A stretch of DNA of 64,000 nt from Nemertoderma westbladi (lineage: Eukaryota; Xenacoelomorpha; Nemertodermatida; Nemertodermatidae). A model generated the notes under the pieces. It did no database searches and had not been told where the DNA came from. It was given only the letters and a program-made list of their open reading frames with translations. The stretch is from positions 40,618 to 104,617 of the forward strand of contig JAUCBJ010001204.1 of NCBI GenBank assembly GCA_032718475.1. Direction: 5' to 3'. Both the position numbers and the translations under genes were made by a program. Positions 21,246-30,794 of this stretch are shown piece after piece; position 1 is the stretch's first letter; each line of letters begins with the position of its first letter.

Positions 21246-23441
21246 ATAACAGATATAGCTTCTTTATTGCACGTAGGCAATAAAAGGGCAAAAGTACCGG
21301 TCGACCGGTAACTAGTAGGCCTAACTACCTAACCACCCGAACCGGTACTTACAGCAGTACAGGTACTAGTATTATTTCGATTGTGATATTGTATACCGGT
21401 AGGCTGTTTAAGAGATTAGGGACTGTACACCCCTTGTTTCTTTTGGAGCTTACTTATTTCTGTCAGTTTTATTTACTTGTAGGTTAATATTGAGCAGAAG
21501 ACGTGTAAGCCTGCCCAGAATATACAGATAATTTGTAGGCTGGACTGTTCTCTGACTGTTGTTAAGTCTGAGGAGATTGTAGTGTGTGTAGAGCGTATGT
21601 CCGAAAACGTACTAGTTAGGAACGTAGGGGCTTCCAGTGCTGTGAGGTAAATTCCCTCGAAAGAATAAGTCGTACTACTCGGTTAGAACGCATACTAACT
21701 AACCATTTCGGAGTCTGCATATACTGTAGTTTGTTTAGGCTTGATAGTGGTCTGCCAGCGTTTGGTCTGTACTTTGTTTGTGTAGTCTGTACGGGTAGCG
21801 TAATATTTCTTATTTAGATAATTTGTAGGCTGGATTGTTGCCTAGCTGTTGTTAGGTTTGAAGAGATTGCGGTGTATGTACAGTGTATGTCCGATAAAGT
21901 ACTAGTTAGGAACGTAGGGGCTTCCAGTGTTGTGAGGTCAATCCCCTTGAAAGAATAAGTCATACTACTCAGTTAGAACGCATACTAACTAACCATTTCG
22001 GAGTCTGCAAATACCGTAGTTTGTTTAGGCTTGATAGTAGTCTGTCAGCATTTGGTCTGCATTTTGTTTGAGTAGTCTGTGCGCGTAGCGTAATATTTAT
22101 TATTCAGAGTTTATGCGATTATTCGCAACATTCATATCCCCAAGTTTATTCCTACAGTAATTGTGCTTGTTATATATACCGTTATAGTTAAATTAACCCC
22201 GGTACTACATCAGGGCTGCTTGGCGTAGGTAAAGACTGGTGATTTTGTGCCCCGGTCACTCCAGCAGATGCCGTGGTTCTTTTAGCTGTACAAGTATTTC
22301 TAACTGCTGATTATTTGTTGTATAAGTACTTGTACCTAATTTAGGGTTTAGTGTACAATACTTTCCGAAGGTAATTAGTGTGTAGGCAGTATATTTGTGT
22401 TGTAAAGTGGTTAATAGGCACGTTGGTTCTGGTAGACCGCGGTAATTAACTTCTAGGTAGGAACACTCCGTGATACATAACGTAGTACTTATAGCGATAC
22501 GGCTATAAGTCGTCAGACGGTGGTATTTTTCCTATCTGGACAACACAGTATATTTACTACTGCTTTGTTATTTTCAAATACCGTAGTACCCTGTCTGTTG
22601 CAATAACCAGATATTCTAACCCTTTGTTAGGCTGGTTTGTAGACTTCTTGTAAAATTACCCTAAAAATTCGTACGTGTAATTTTTGTGTTTATTTAGAGA
22701 TTGTAATCTCACCCCGAATTGTACGTAATTTGTAGTATTAAGTAACTTAGGTAAATTATAATTATTTGTTTTAGTGTCCAACAAGTAGCACTTCACTGAG
22801 AGCGTACAGCTTCTGTGCAGTGACTCCTTCCTAGAAATAATAACATTTATTTCAAATATTGACAAAACCCATTATACGGGTATATATATATTATAAATCA
22901 ACTCAAACCGATTTATAAAATAGTAGGCCTGTCTTACAACAATTAGGTCTTAATGTCAGTTGGACTACTGCTTAAATAACGGTAATCAAGTAAAGTAAAG
23001 TAACCAAGTAACCCCTAAAATTCAGAAATTCAATTATTCTAAAAATAATTGACATACCGGTATTTACAATAGGCTCATTGTATTTATTTCTATAAATTTA
23101 GGCCGAAATTATACCGGTATTCTGTAATTAATTCTAGTCCATAATTATACTTATATATACTATAAGTGTAAGCTGTATACTGGTATTCACGATAGGCCTA
23201 TTATATATTTATATATATAGTTGTGCTAAAATTATATACCGGTATTCTGTGACAAACCTAGTCTGTAATAATACTTATATATATACTATAAGTGTATACC
23301 GGTATTCTAATATATTGTATATATATCACGTTACATAGAGTAACGATATCGGCAATTAATTACTAGGCTAACAGTGATACTGAATTACTAGATTTGCTTT
23401 AACTGTAACATAGCAGTAGGCATTCAACTGTGCAAACAAAC
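21246..23441 (+). other. untranslated leader of the inner element with a 290-bp tandem duplication
   Basis: 21531-21820 (ATTTGTAGGCTGGA...) is repeated at 21821-22110 with about 10 percent change. The rest is AT-rich with several ACCGGTAT words and a short diverged repeat at 23050-23310. No ORF of note. A packaging signal or internal ribosome entry could lie here, but nothing shows it directly. Confidence 0.7.
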
Positions 23442-25727
23442 ATGTCTGACACAAAGCAAAACCTGTCAGACAGTCTCCTAGATACGACCATCTGTGACCC
23501 AGACAGGAGTGTGGAACGTGTGAGACCGAAGTTCAACTCACCTCCTACTGTAAGAAAGATCATCCCTCCAGTAGTAATATCAGACCCTAGGCTAGTCCAA
23601 CATCGTAGGTCTATCATAGGCACTCGAGCTCAGGTCAAGCGGGACCAAGAAGCAGCGGAACAGCAGCAACACTCGAGCCGAGAACTTATTTCTCAGCGGA
23701 CCGACAGCTCCAGTGGTGCGGATACTGTAGAGCTGACACCCGAGCGCGGAGCTAAGATGGCAGATGCGGTTTATTCGGATCCCCTTCTCATCCTTCCTGC
23801 AGCCGTACTCGCTAGGGTATTGATTGCGGTGGAGGAACACCAGATTGATTGGGCGAGAAGTAAGCGATCGACCAAGGATAGTTATGCAGGATACACAAGG
23901 GAAGAACTGAAGTCTATTGTCGAGTCGCAATGGAACTTCCCCGGACCCGGACTCCCGTTTGACTTATCGGAAGCTGCCTGGGAAGGCATACACAGGATGG
24001 GAGTGACAGAAGAAAACCAGCGATCCAGCTGTGTGTGGAAGAGGTCAGCAGCAGGATATGTACAGGGATTCTTCAGCTCTATGGAGCGATTAGAGGAACA
24101 ACTGTTTCGACAACCCCAAGGACCTCAAGAGCAGGGAGAGCTGCTTTATCAAGTTAGAGAAAGAATTCTACGAATCAGACTAATCTTATCGGCCTTTGAG
24201 GAGGCTTCGAAAAGAAGACAAGACACGTCGTTGCAAGTTGCCATAAAGACTTGGTTTCAGCGGGTGAGTCTCCAAGTTCAAGGAACTGCCCAGTGGAAAT
24301 CTCGGCTGGCCGAGCGCTCAACCCATGGAGAATCAACAGACGCTACATTTTCCCAAGTGGAAAGTGAAGCGACGGCAGAGAAACCGCATGAGAGGGACGC
24401 TATTGACATCTATCTGTCAGACTATCAACGATTTGTAGGTGACGAAGAGTTGAGGAGATGGCTGTCTGGACTTAGCCCTAATAGTGAAGGAGCCAAGCTT
24501 GTGTTGGACGCAATCGATGCGGAGATGATAGCTGCGAACCAAGCTAAATTTGATGAACGCCTCCGCATCGCTAGAGTCCAAGAAGAACAAGTAAAGAAAA
24601 AACGTATAGAAGACAGAAAGACAGCGGCAGCGGCAGAAGTTGAAAGAAAAGCGGCAGCGGCAGCGGCAGAGGCAGAAGCGGAAAGAAAGGCGGTAGAAGT
24701 GGAAAGAAAGGCGGTAGAATTGGAAAGAAAGGCGGTAGAAGTGGAAAGAAAAGCGACAGTGGCAGCGGCAGAAGCGGAAAGAAAAATAGCAATGGCAGAA
24801 GCAGAACGAAGGGCATCTGAAGAGACCACCCAACTAGAACTGGAAAATATTCAAGAGAATCAAGACTGCATAAATAAACAGTTAACAGCTAGTAATATGC
24901 AGATGATGAATCGATCTACTCCCAAAAGACAGGGATATACATCATCTGATGAAGGCGATACCACCGATCCTGAAGGCGGAGGAAATAGATCTCGTCTAAG
25001 CAGACGTAGAAGAATGTCCCACCGTCAGAAATTGCCTGATTTGCCCCCAGCTGTTAGAAGGCAACTAACTAACACAGGCTTAGGTAGTACAGAACCCACA
25101 GACCAAATAATTAAAATAGAAAGACTCCCTACTATAGTAGATGAGCCTGAAATAATTAGGCCTGTTCTTGAAATCACCCCTTCGGTGATAGAGACACCTG
25201 TGCTCCCAGAACCTACCTCTAAATTCCCTTTGCACAGTACTAAACTACCTGTGCCCCACAAAACAACCCCTGAGACAGTTCATGTCCTGGACTCCGAGCG
25301 GAATATTAATGATTTGTCGCCCGTTGTCCCTCGTCCGCCCGCTACAACGTTGGCGGCTCCCGCTTCGGCGGTCGAGTGGGTGGATGAGAGGCGGCGGGGG
25401 ATGGATCTCCTGCTCGGGCAGATGCAGGAGACTGTTCAGCAGTTCAGGGGCACAGTAAGGGAAAGTAGGTTAGAGTTGCAAGAAGTGCAGCAAAGTATCG
25501 CGTTAGAACGCGATAAATTAGTAAATACCCAAAGAGGTATACCACCACCACCACCCCCGGTAACAATGTGTCAACCTGTTAGGTCTGAAGTATCTCATGC
25601 GCAAGGTGTAGAGCCTACACGCATCTATACTGCTAGTGAAGTGGAAACTCCTATAGTCAACCCTATTAAGGGTAATTATAAACCTGTTGACAATGATATT
25701 CCATATAGACCTGATCATAATCCGTGA
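23442..25727 (+). CDS. inner element ORF1: coiled-coil Gag-like protein, 761 aa
   Basis: Start chosen at the ATG at 23442 (AAACATGT, A at -3); an upstream GTG in frame is unlikely in a eukaryote. Residues 1-120 are polar and probably disordered. The middle is helical. About 366-472 is a coiled coil of alanine, lysine and glutamate with repeated VERKAVE units. About 510-530 is basic (RSRLSRRRRMSHRQ). The C-terminal third is proline-rich with a second helix at about 655-690 and a PPPPPP patch. No catalytic motif is visible. It ends in TGA at 25725, and the next ORF is in the same frame 36 bases later. The probable role is an extra N-terminal Gag component, by analogy with the charged coiled coil in the outer element. 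Intact and clearly coding. Confidence 0.8.
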   Translation: MSDTKQNLSDSLLDTTICDPDRSVERVRPKFNSPPTVRKIIPPVVISDPRLVQHRRSIIGTRAQVKRDQEAAEQQQHSSRELISQRTDSSSGADTVELTPERGAKMADAVYSDPLLILPAAVLARVLIAVEEHQIDWARSKRSTKDSYAGYTREELKSIVESQWNFPGPGLPFDLSEAAWEGIHRMGVTEENQRSSCVWKRSAAGYVQGFFSSMERLEEQLFRQPQGPQEQGELLYQVRERILRIRLILSAFEEASKRRQDTSLQVAIKTWFQRVSLQVQGTAQWKSRLAERSTHGESTDATFSQVESEATAEKPHERDAIDIYLSDYQRFVGDEELRRWLSGLSPNSEGAKLVLDAIDAEMIAANQAKFDERLRIARVQEEQVKKKRIEDRKTAAAAEVERKAAAAAAEAEAERKAVEVERKAVELERKAVEVERKATVAAAEAERKIAMAEAERRASEETTQLELENIQENQDCINKQLTASNMQMMNRSTPKRQGYTSSDEGDTTDPEGGGNRSRLSRRRRMSHRQKLPDLPPAVRRQLTNTGLGSTEPTDQIIKIERLPTIVDEPEIIRPVLEITPSVIETPVLPEPTSKFPLHSTKLPVPHKTTPETVHVLDSERNINDLSPVVPRPPATTLAAPASAVEWVDERRRGMDLLLGQMQETVQQFRGTVRESRLELQEVQQSIALERDKLVNTQRGIPPPPPPVTMCQPVRSEVSHAQGVEPTRIYTASEVETPIVNPIKGNYKPVDNDIPYRPDHNP

Positions 25728-25763
25728 AATTTATATACCGATAACTCGATATTAAATAACACG

Positions 25764-28016
25764 ATGGCCCAAGAAAGTTTTACGCGTCAAATGGCTAGAA
25801 CCGAAGCCCGTCAAGCGGTAAAGGTGGGAGAGATAGTCAAGTTCAATGGAGATGAGATGAAATGGTTACCTTTTAATGAATATTACAAAGATAACATACA
25901 GAACTCTGTGCTATCTAACGGAGAGAAACTTAGATTCCTTATCGAGTGCTTGGAAGGATCTCCCAAGTTAATGGCGTTAAAGTTTATTGGACATCCAGAT
26001 GGATTAAGACAAGTTTGGGATACACTAAACATCAGGTATGGTAATAGGACTAACATAGCTAGGTATTTATATGCGAAATTAATGGCGCCCCGAAAGTTTC
26101 TTAGCAGCGGGATTATAGAGTTTTCCGACGAGATTCAAGAGATCTGTAGACAACTAGATTGGTTAGGTAAGTCTCATGAATACCAGAATTCTATGGTTGT
26201 AGGAACCTTAGCATCTACTTTGCCCAAGGGTGGAGTAGGTACACGCTGGGACAAGAAAATGTTATATATGATGGAACAACAACGACGAGACCCTACCATG
26301 GCTGATCTCATGTCATTCTTAGATGGAGAGGTAAAATTACAGCTCCTAAAGCAGTCCAGAGAGAAGACACCGGAAAATAAGGTAAGTGAGAAACCCGTTT
26401 CTAGGAGAAAGGTAATACCAGTGTGTTATACAGACGACGGCGAAAGCCAGGCTTCTCAAGAGGAAGACAGCGGGAAAGACACTGAAAGATCTTACTATGA
26501 AAACAAAGCGCCTAAGGACGTAAGTAAATTCAAGTCTCGAACCAATGATAGGAGAGAACAGGTAAGAAAAACTCCTCCTACGTCTCCTAAGAGAATTCAT
26601 GTAGGAAAGCCCGAGGAAAGAACGAGTGTGCACAACGTTACCCAAAGTAAGGTAAGTAACATCAAACCAAAATGTGCGCTGTGTGACGGGCCCCACCGTT
26701 TAAGTGCGTGTGATGAATTCCTGAGAAAATCATTAAAGGATAGACGGGAAGTCATGTGGGATAAGCGGTTGTGTTATAATTGCCTCAGACAAGGACACCA
26801 ACGGCGAACCTGTTACTCCGACGCAAGGTGTGCGAAGTGCGGCGCAAAACATCATATCTTGTTGCACACTGAATTCGAACGAAACAGCCCGAGTCAGGTA
26901 AGTGAGTCCGAACTACATGTCCAATTCAGTGATGTGAACGACACTGACCAAAGTTCTGAGATGGAAGGATTCTATACAGACGAATTCTCCGACGAAAACG
27001 AATCCTGTTACCTGATAAATACCGCAGTGTATCGAGCACTTACGTATGAAAAGGACACCGACAGCGAGCTCCCCCTAACTACTTCTGACCGACAACCATC
27101 TTGGAAAGCACCAACTTCCAATGTAGGAATCCGAGAATTTCCCGTAGTGCAGTTAAGGGTCCACGGACCTAAAAGGAGTTATACAGTGAACGCCCTCCTT
27201 GACTCCGGTAGTACAGGAACATTCATCGACAAAGAACTAGCCGAAGACATCTTTGCTGGACAACCCAAGTTCCGAACTAAGTTAAACATGTCAGGAATTA
27301 TGCAGGTTTGGAAATCTACAGTAATAGCGGATTATTATGTAGGTGCGTTGTCCACCCCCCAGGATGAACTAGGAGAACACAGCATAAGGTCAGTAAAAAT
27401 GGTGGCGATAAAGAACTTCGCTACCAGCCAAGTAGAACCTTATAACTGGGATGAGGATGATTCCACCCAGCAGCTTAATATACCTAGATTCAACACAGAC
27501 TACCCTGGAGTGCAAATACTCATCGGCCAAAATGCGCATGAGGCGCTTGAGACATTGGAGAAACGGCCTGCTCAACCGCAACCACTACAAGCCTATGCGG
27601 GAAGAACTAGAGTAGGTTGGTACTTTACTGGCCCTTCCCGTAGAACTCTCCTAGAAAGGTTACCAAAAGAACGGGTATACCAAGTAAGTGAATGGGAAGC
27701 GGAGAGCAGTGAGGTAGACGACCCAACTGAGGGAACACCATACTCCTCAGATAATGATGATATTAACTCCAATGTAGATCAATGGAGACATTGCCCCGAG
27801 ACGATTAATCTAGCCGACATCGCTTCCAGAGGAGTAACTCCTCAAGAACTGACAGATACTCCAGACTGGTTAGGTGGACCCGACTTCCTAAGTCAAGAAG
27901 ATGAATGGCCTCCCCATCTTACCACGGCTGAGATTAGACAAGCCAAGGGAGCGGAGAAAGTCAAACCTAAATCCCGGGCGAGTAAATCTCTAAATCAAGG
28001 TTATTTAAACCCGTGA
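25764..28016 (+). CDS. inner element ORF2: BEL/Pao-like Gag-protease with RT deleted, 750 aa
   Basis: Domains in order: capsid-like region from about residue 27 (VKFNGDEMKWLPFNEYY); three zinc knuckles starting at about 304 (CALCDGPHRLSAC), 337 (CYNCLRQGHQRRTC) and then CAKCGAKHHILLH; aspartic protease with LLDSGSTGTFID (Asp at about 480); a linker with GRTRVGWYFTGP; then directly at 674 WRHCPETINLADIASRG and a WL-GPDFL stretch, which is the tail of BEL/Pao RNase H. About 700 residues of RT and RNase H that normally precede this tail are missing, yet the frame is open across the junction. The protein could make particles and a protease but cannot reverse transcribe. Same frame as ORF1, with a TGA between them. 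Confidence 0.88.
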   Translation: MAQESFTRQMARTEARQAVKVGEIVKFNGDEMKWLPFNEYYKDNIQNSVLSNGEKLRFLIECLEGSPKLMALKFIGHPDGLRQVWDTLNIRYGNRTNIARYLYAKLMAPRKFLSSGIIEFSDEIQEICRQLDWLGKSHEYQNSMVVGTLASTLPKGGVGTRWDKKMLYMMEQQRRDPTMADLMSFLDGEVKLQLLKQSREKTPENKVSEKPVSRRKVIPVCYTDDGESQASQEEDSGKDTERSYYENKAPKDVSKFKSRTNDRREQVRKTPPTSPKRIHVGKPEERTSVHNVTQSKVSNIKPKCALCDGPHRLSACDEFLRKSLKDRREVMWDKRLCYNCLRQGHQRRTCYSDARCAKCGAKHHILLHTEFERNSPSQVSESELHVQFSDVNDTDQSSEMEGFYTDEFSDENESCYLINTAVYRALTYEKDTDSELPLTTSDRQPSWKAPTSNVGIREFPVVQLRVHGPKRSYTVNALLDSGSTGTFIDKELAEDIFAGQPKFRTKLNMSGIMQVWKSTVIADYYVGALSTPQDELGEHSIRSVKMVAIKNFATSQVEPYNWDEDDSTQQLNIPRFNTDYPGVQILIGQNAHEALETLEKRPAQPQPLQAYAGRTRVGWYFTGPSRRTLLERLPKERVYQVSEWEAESSEVDDPTEGTPYSSDNDDINSNVDQWRHCPETINLADIASRGVTPQELTDTPDWLGGPDFLSQEDEWPPHLTTAEIRQAKGAEKVKPKSRASKSLNQGYLNP

Positions 28017-28420
28017 TAGATCTGTCTGTACTACACATTGCCAGGGACGACGCTGTGGATCTAAACTCCCCCACCGCGAACCGATCTGTTGTGGAGATCA
28101 GAGAGAGAGACTGGAGATCTGGAACACCAGACGTCTCGCCGGGACTCTCACCTCTCCTGCCGGGAGCGATGGACCACTATAGATCCTGGAATCGGCTTTG
28201 TAAAGCCGTCGTGTATTTGAAGCGATGTTTCTATCATCACTATTCCAGGACGAAGAGGAAACCTGGAATTGTCTTCGAGACACAGCAGCTCAATCGCCCA
28301 GTTGGTCGTTTATGTTTACTGGAACGAGACCGAGAACTGTCCGGAAACTATGGAAGGCAAGATACTCTTCCCACAACCACCTCCCTAATCCAACAAACAT
28401 CTAGGGACTCCCCAACGTAA
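28013..28420 (+). pseudogene. BEL/Pao integrase N-terminal remnant
   Basis: Follows ORF2 in another frame. A short stretch (MDHYRSWNRLCKAVVYLKRC) resembles the helix-rich start of BEL/Pao integrase (YSSW-RL-RV-A---R). The HHCC domain, catalytic core and C-terminal domain do not follow. It ends in arbitrary sequence at 28420. Confidence 0.45.
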
Positions 28421-30127
28421 CAGCGTCTGGAGTGGGTGTGTGACTATATTATTTTATATTTGTTTTTATTATTTTATATTTATGTATGTATTATTATGTA
28501 ATTTTATTATAATCGTTTTCTTTAATTTTATTTAGTAGAATGTTATTTTAGCGATTATTTAGGAGATTAGTGCAATATATATTAGTGTTTATTACTTAAT
28601 TACTTATATATTATATATTTAGTGCGACGGCGAGAAATAATTCTTTTTCTCTTTCCTTACTGTCCGTATTACATTATAAATACGTGACTACAGTAAGATG
28701 AAATATCCGTACTTATTAAAGTACAATAAAGCTCCTACTATATTCAAGTATTATTGGTAAGTAGAGTATTAGGAATGCAAAATTCAGATCCTCGTGTCTC
28801 GGCTAAACCAAGCTCTGGGTAGACCTTGGAAACGACTTGCCTCTTCTCACTGACATTGCTTCGTGCGATATTGCTCTCATACCGTATATTAAATAATACA
28901 TATAGTAGCGTGATGTCCCTTTAACAGTAGCGTATAACGCAAAAATAAATCTGTTAAACCCTTTGACCATCTGTAATTCTAGTCGATTAAGATATCGCGG
29001 CACCCACCGATATACTTGAAAGACAAAATTCTAGAATCAATGGTTAACGTCCCCAGACATGTTCTGGAATAAACCGGTGCCCATCTTAAATATTAATTAT
29101 TAATATTTATAAAATCTGTCAAATAGATACAATAGAGTAACTACTTACAAGTTAACTCTAGAAAATCTATAAATTAAAATCTGTCAAAATTTAGATCCTT
29201 TAAAATTCTAGTCAATTAAGATATCGTAGCACTTACCGATATTCTTAAATAGACCAATTTCCTAGAATCAAGGATCCCAGTCCCCAGACATGTTCTGGAA
29301 TAAAATTGTGTCTATTTTAATATTAAATAATAAAATTTACGGGAATAAATTTAAATTCATATCTTTTAATGAATTTGATAAATTTTCATTTTTATGCAAT
29401 TTATAACATTACCAAAATTCCATTAATTAAGAGATCATGGGAGCGGAGATTCACCTTATTAAGTGTATTAGTGTGCGAGAATCTCCAATATATAGTCAAT
29501 AGCCGGTAAAATTCATAAAATCATGTATAAAGAGGAATATTGACAATTAAAGAATTACTATTAAATAGCATCCCAGATCTGTATGCATGAGAATTACCCT
29601 AATTCTACTGCTAGCTTTCCATAATGTCACCATGGCAACAACCACGCTAGAATTAGAAGTGAGTTAAAAGAACAATAAAGGCTTGCCCCATTGAATAGCA
29701 TAAGGAATAAAATAGCACACTGCTAGTATCCCAGGATACCCAATAATAACGTGGCATTCTGGAAGGCACTGACTAATGGACAAATGGCCCGAATGTGTGC
29801 GATTTGTGACGGTTGTGTGGAATTTGTGCGTTTATAGGTGAATGTTACTACTAAAGTGTGTTTACAGTAGCGAGTCGCAATTGTGAAAGTAGCCCTAACT
29901 CTCCAGTAAGAACCTGAAGTAAATCTAAGCCTTTGGGACGGACGGTGGAGTGACTCGCGCTGGTTGTTGTGGTCGTTGTGCAGCTACTACGTTGGCGATA
30001 GGCACATCGGCGAAAGTACACCAGCGCTGAGGATCTTGCGCTGTCCGGGGGCCGAGAGGGGTAGGCAGCGACGCCCGCTAGCCTAAATACAAACTCATTA
30101 TAATATTGATAAACTCATATAGCAGCT
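28421..30127 (+). other. AT-rich spacer inside the inner element
   Basis: No gene. A block starting CTAGTCRATTAAGATATCG and ending CCCCAGACATGTTCTGGAATAA occurs at about 28978-29075 and again at 29211-29310. AATAAA signals at 28726 and 29673 could end a gag-protease transcript. ATAGCAG directly before the ORF3 start could be a splice acceptor, which would give ORF3 its own spliced message; this is only suggestive. Confidence 0.5.
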
Positions 30128-30574
30128 ATGACTGAGTTGATAGAAGATGATCTTGGTATCAGGGAGCGATATACTTTACCTTTACAAGTGTTTGTTGACA
30201 GCTTTATACGCGGCGACGCTGGTCCAACTACTACGGAGGACGATGGTCGTTATATCGAACCGCCAATGTCCCAGGAGCAACTTACGCGTGAATTGGACTA
30301 TAGAAAATTCACCGCTCGCTATACGCATCGTAATGGTACGTATATGGACTTCTTAACTACCGGCCATCCTATCGATTTACACGATATGGACGATATCGAC
30401 ACCGAAAGGGAAATGGTCCTATTTAAATATCATACCCAGTGGAGTCGGAATGATAAATTGAGAATCGAATGCGAAAATTCTATTCGAAATCGACTCGAAA
30501 GAGAAGACGTTAAAGAACCGGATAAACGCGGTAACTCCAACGTATATTTGGAATTCTTGAGAGAAACATTGTAA
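30128..30574 (+). CDS. inner element ORF3, 148 aa, unknown
   Basis: Starts at an ATG in good context (GCTATGA) and ends at 30574. Acidic, highly charged, predicted mostly helical: it opens MTELIEDDLGIRERYTLPLQ and has a central HDMDDIDTEREMVLFKYH stretch. No cysteine cluster, membrane segment or signal peptide. Composition and the strict absence of stops support coding. It is the first ORF of the downstream module and is followed within 11 bases by another open frame. I recognise no family. Confidence 0.6.
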   Translation: MTELIEDDLGIRERYTLPLQVFVDSFIRGDAGPTTTEDDGRYIEPPMSQEQLTRELDYRKFTARYTHRNGTYMDFLTTGHPIDLHDMDDIDTEREMVLFKYHTQWSRNDKLRIECENSIRNRLEREDVKEPDKRGNSNVYLEFLRETL

Positions 30575-30584
30575 AACCGAATAA

Positions 30585-30683
30585 ATATCACCCGCGTTTC
30601 CCCTACAAGACGTGCGTCTTTGGTATTATTGCGATGAATGCCCAAGACCCAACCAACAAACGGAAAGACGTAAACATCCGTAG
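30585..30683 (+). other. short open frame with a cysteine cluster before ORF4, closed by TAG
   Basis: In the frame of ORF4 the sequence is open from 30585, encodes YYCDECPRP and an H near its end, then hits TAG at 30681-30683. Directly beyond the TAG the same frame encodes RHCFKHGF. The cysteines and histidines on both sides have zinc-finger spacing, so this may be one zinc-binding domain broken by a nonsense mutation or read through. The context (CCG TAG AGA) is not a known leaky one. Another frame is also open here, so the reading is uncertain. Confidence 0.35.
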
Positions 30684-30794
30684 AGACATTGCTTTAAACA
30701 CGGTTTTACTCGCTATATTTATGGGAGTTTCGAGCGAAACTTGTTCGATGTATCACCTACGCTCGCTCGATTCAAACGATCCTTAAATAAACCT

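Noticed and set aside
24417-24833. Minus-strand frames rich in F/C/R or A/S/T opposite ORF1 of the inner element
   Set aside because: Antisense shadows of the alanine/lysine/glutamate coiled coil.
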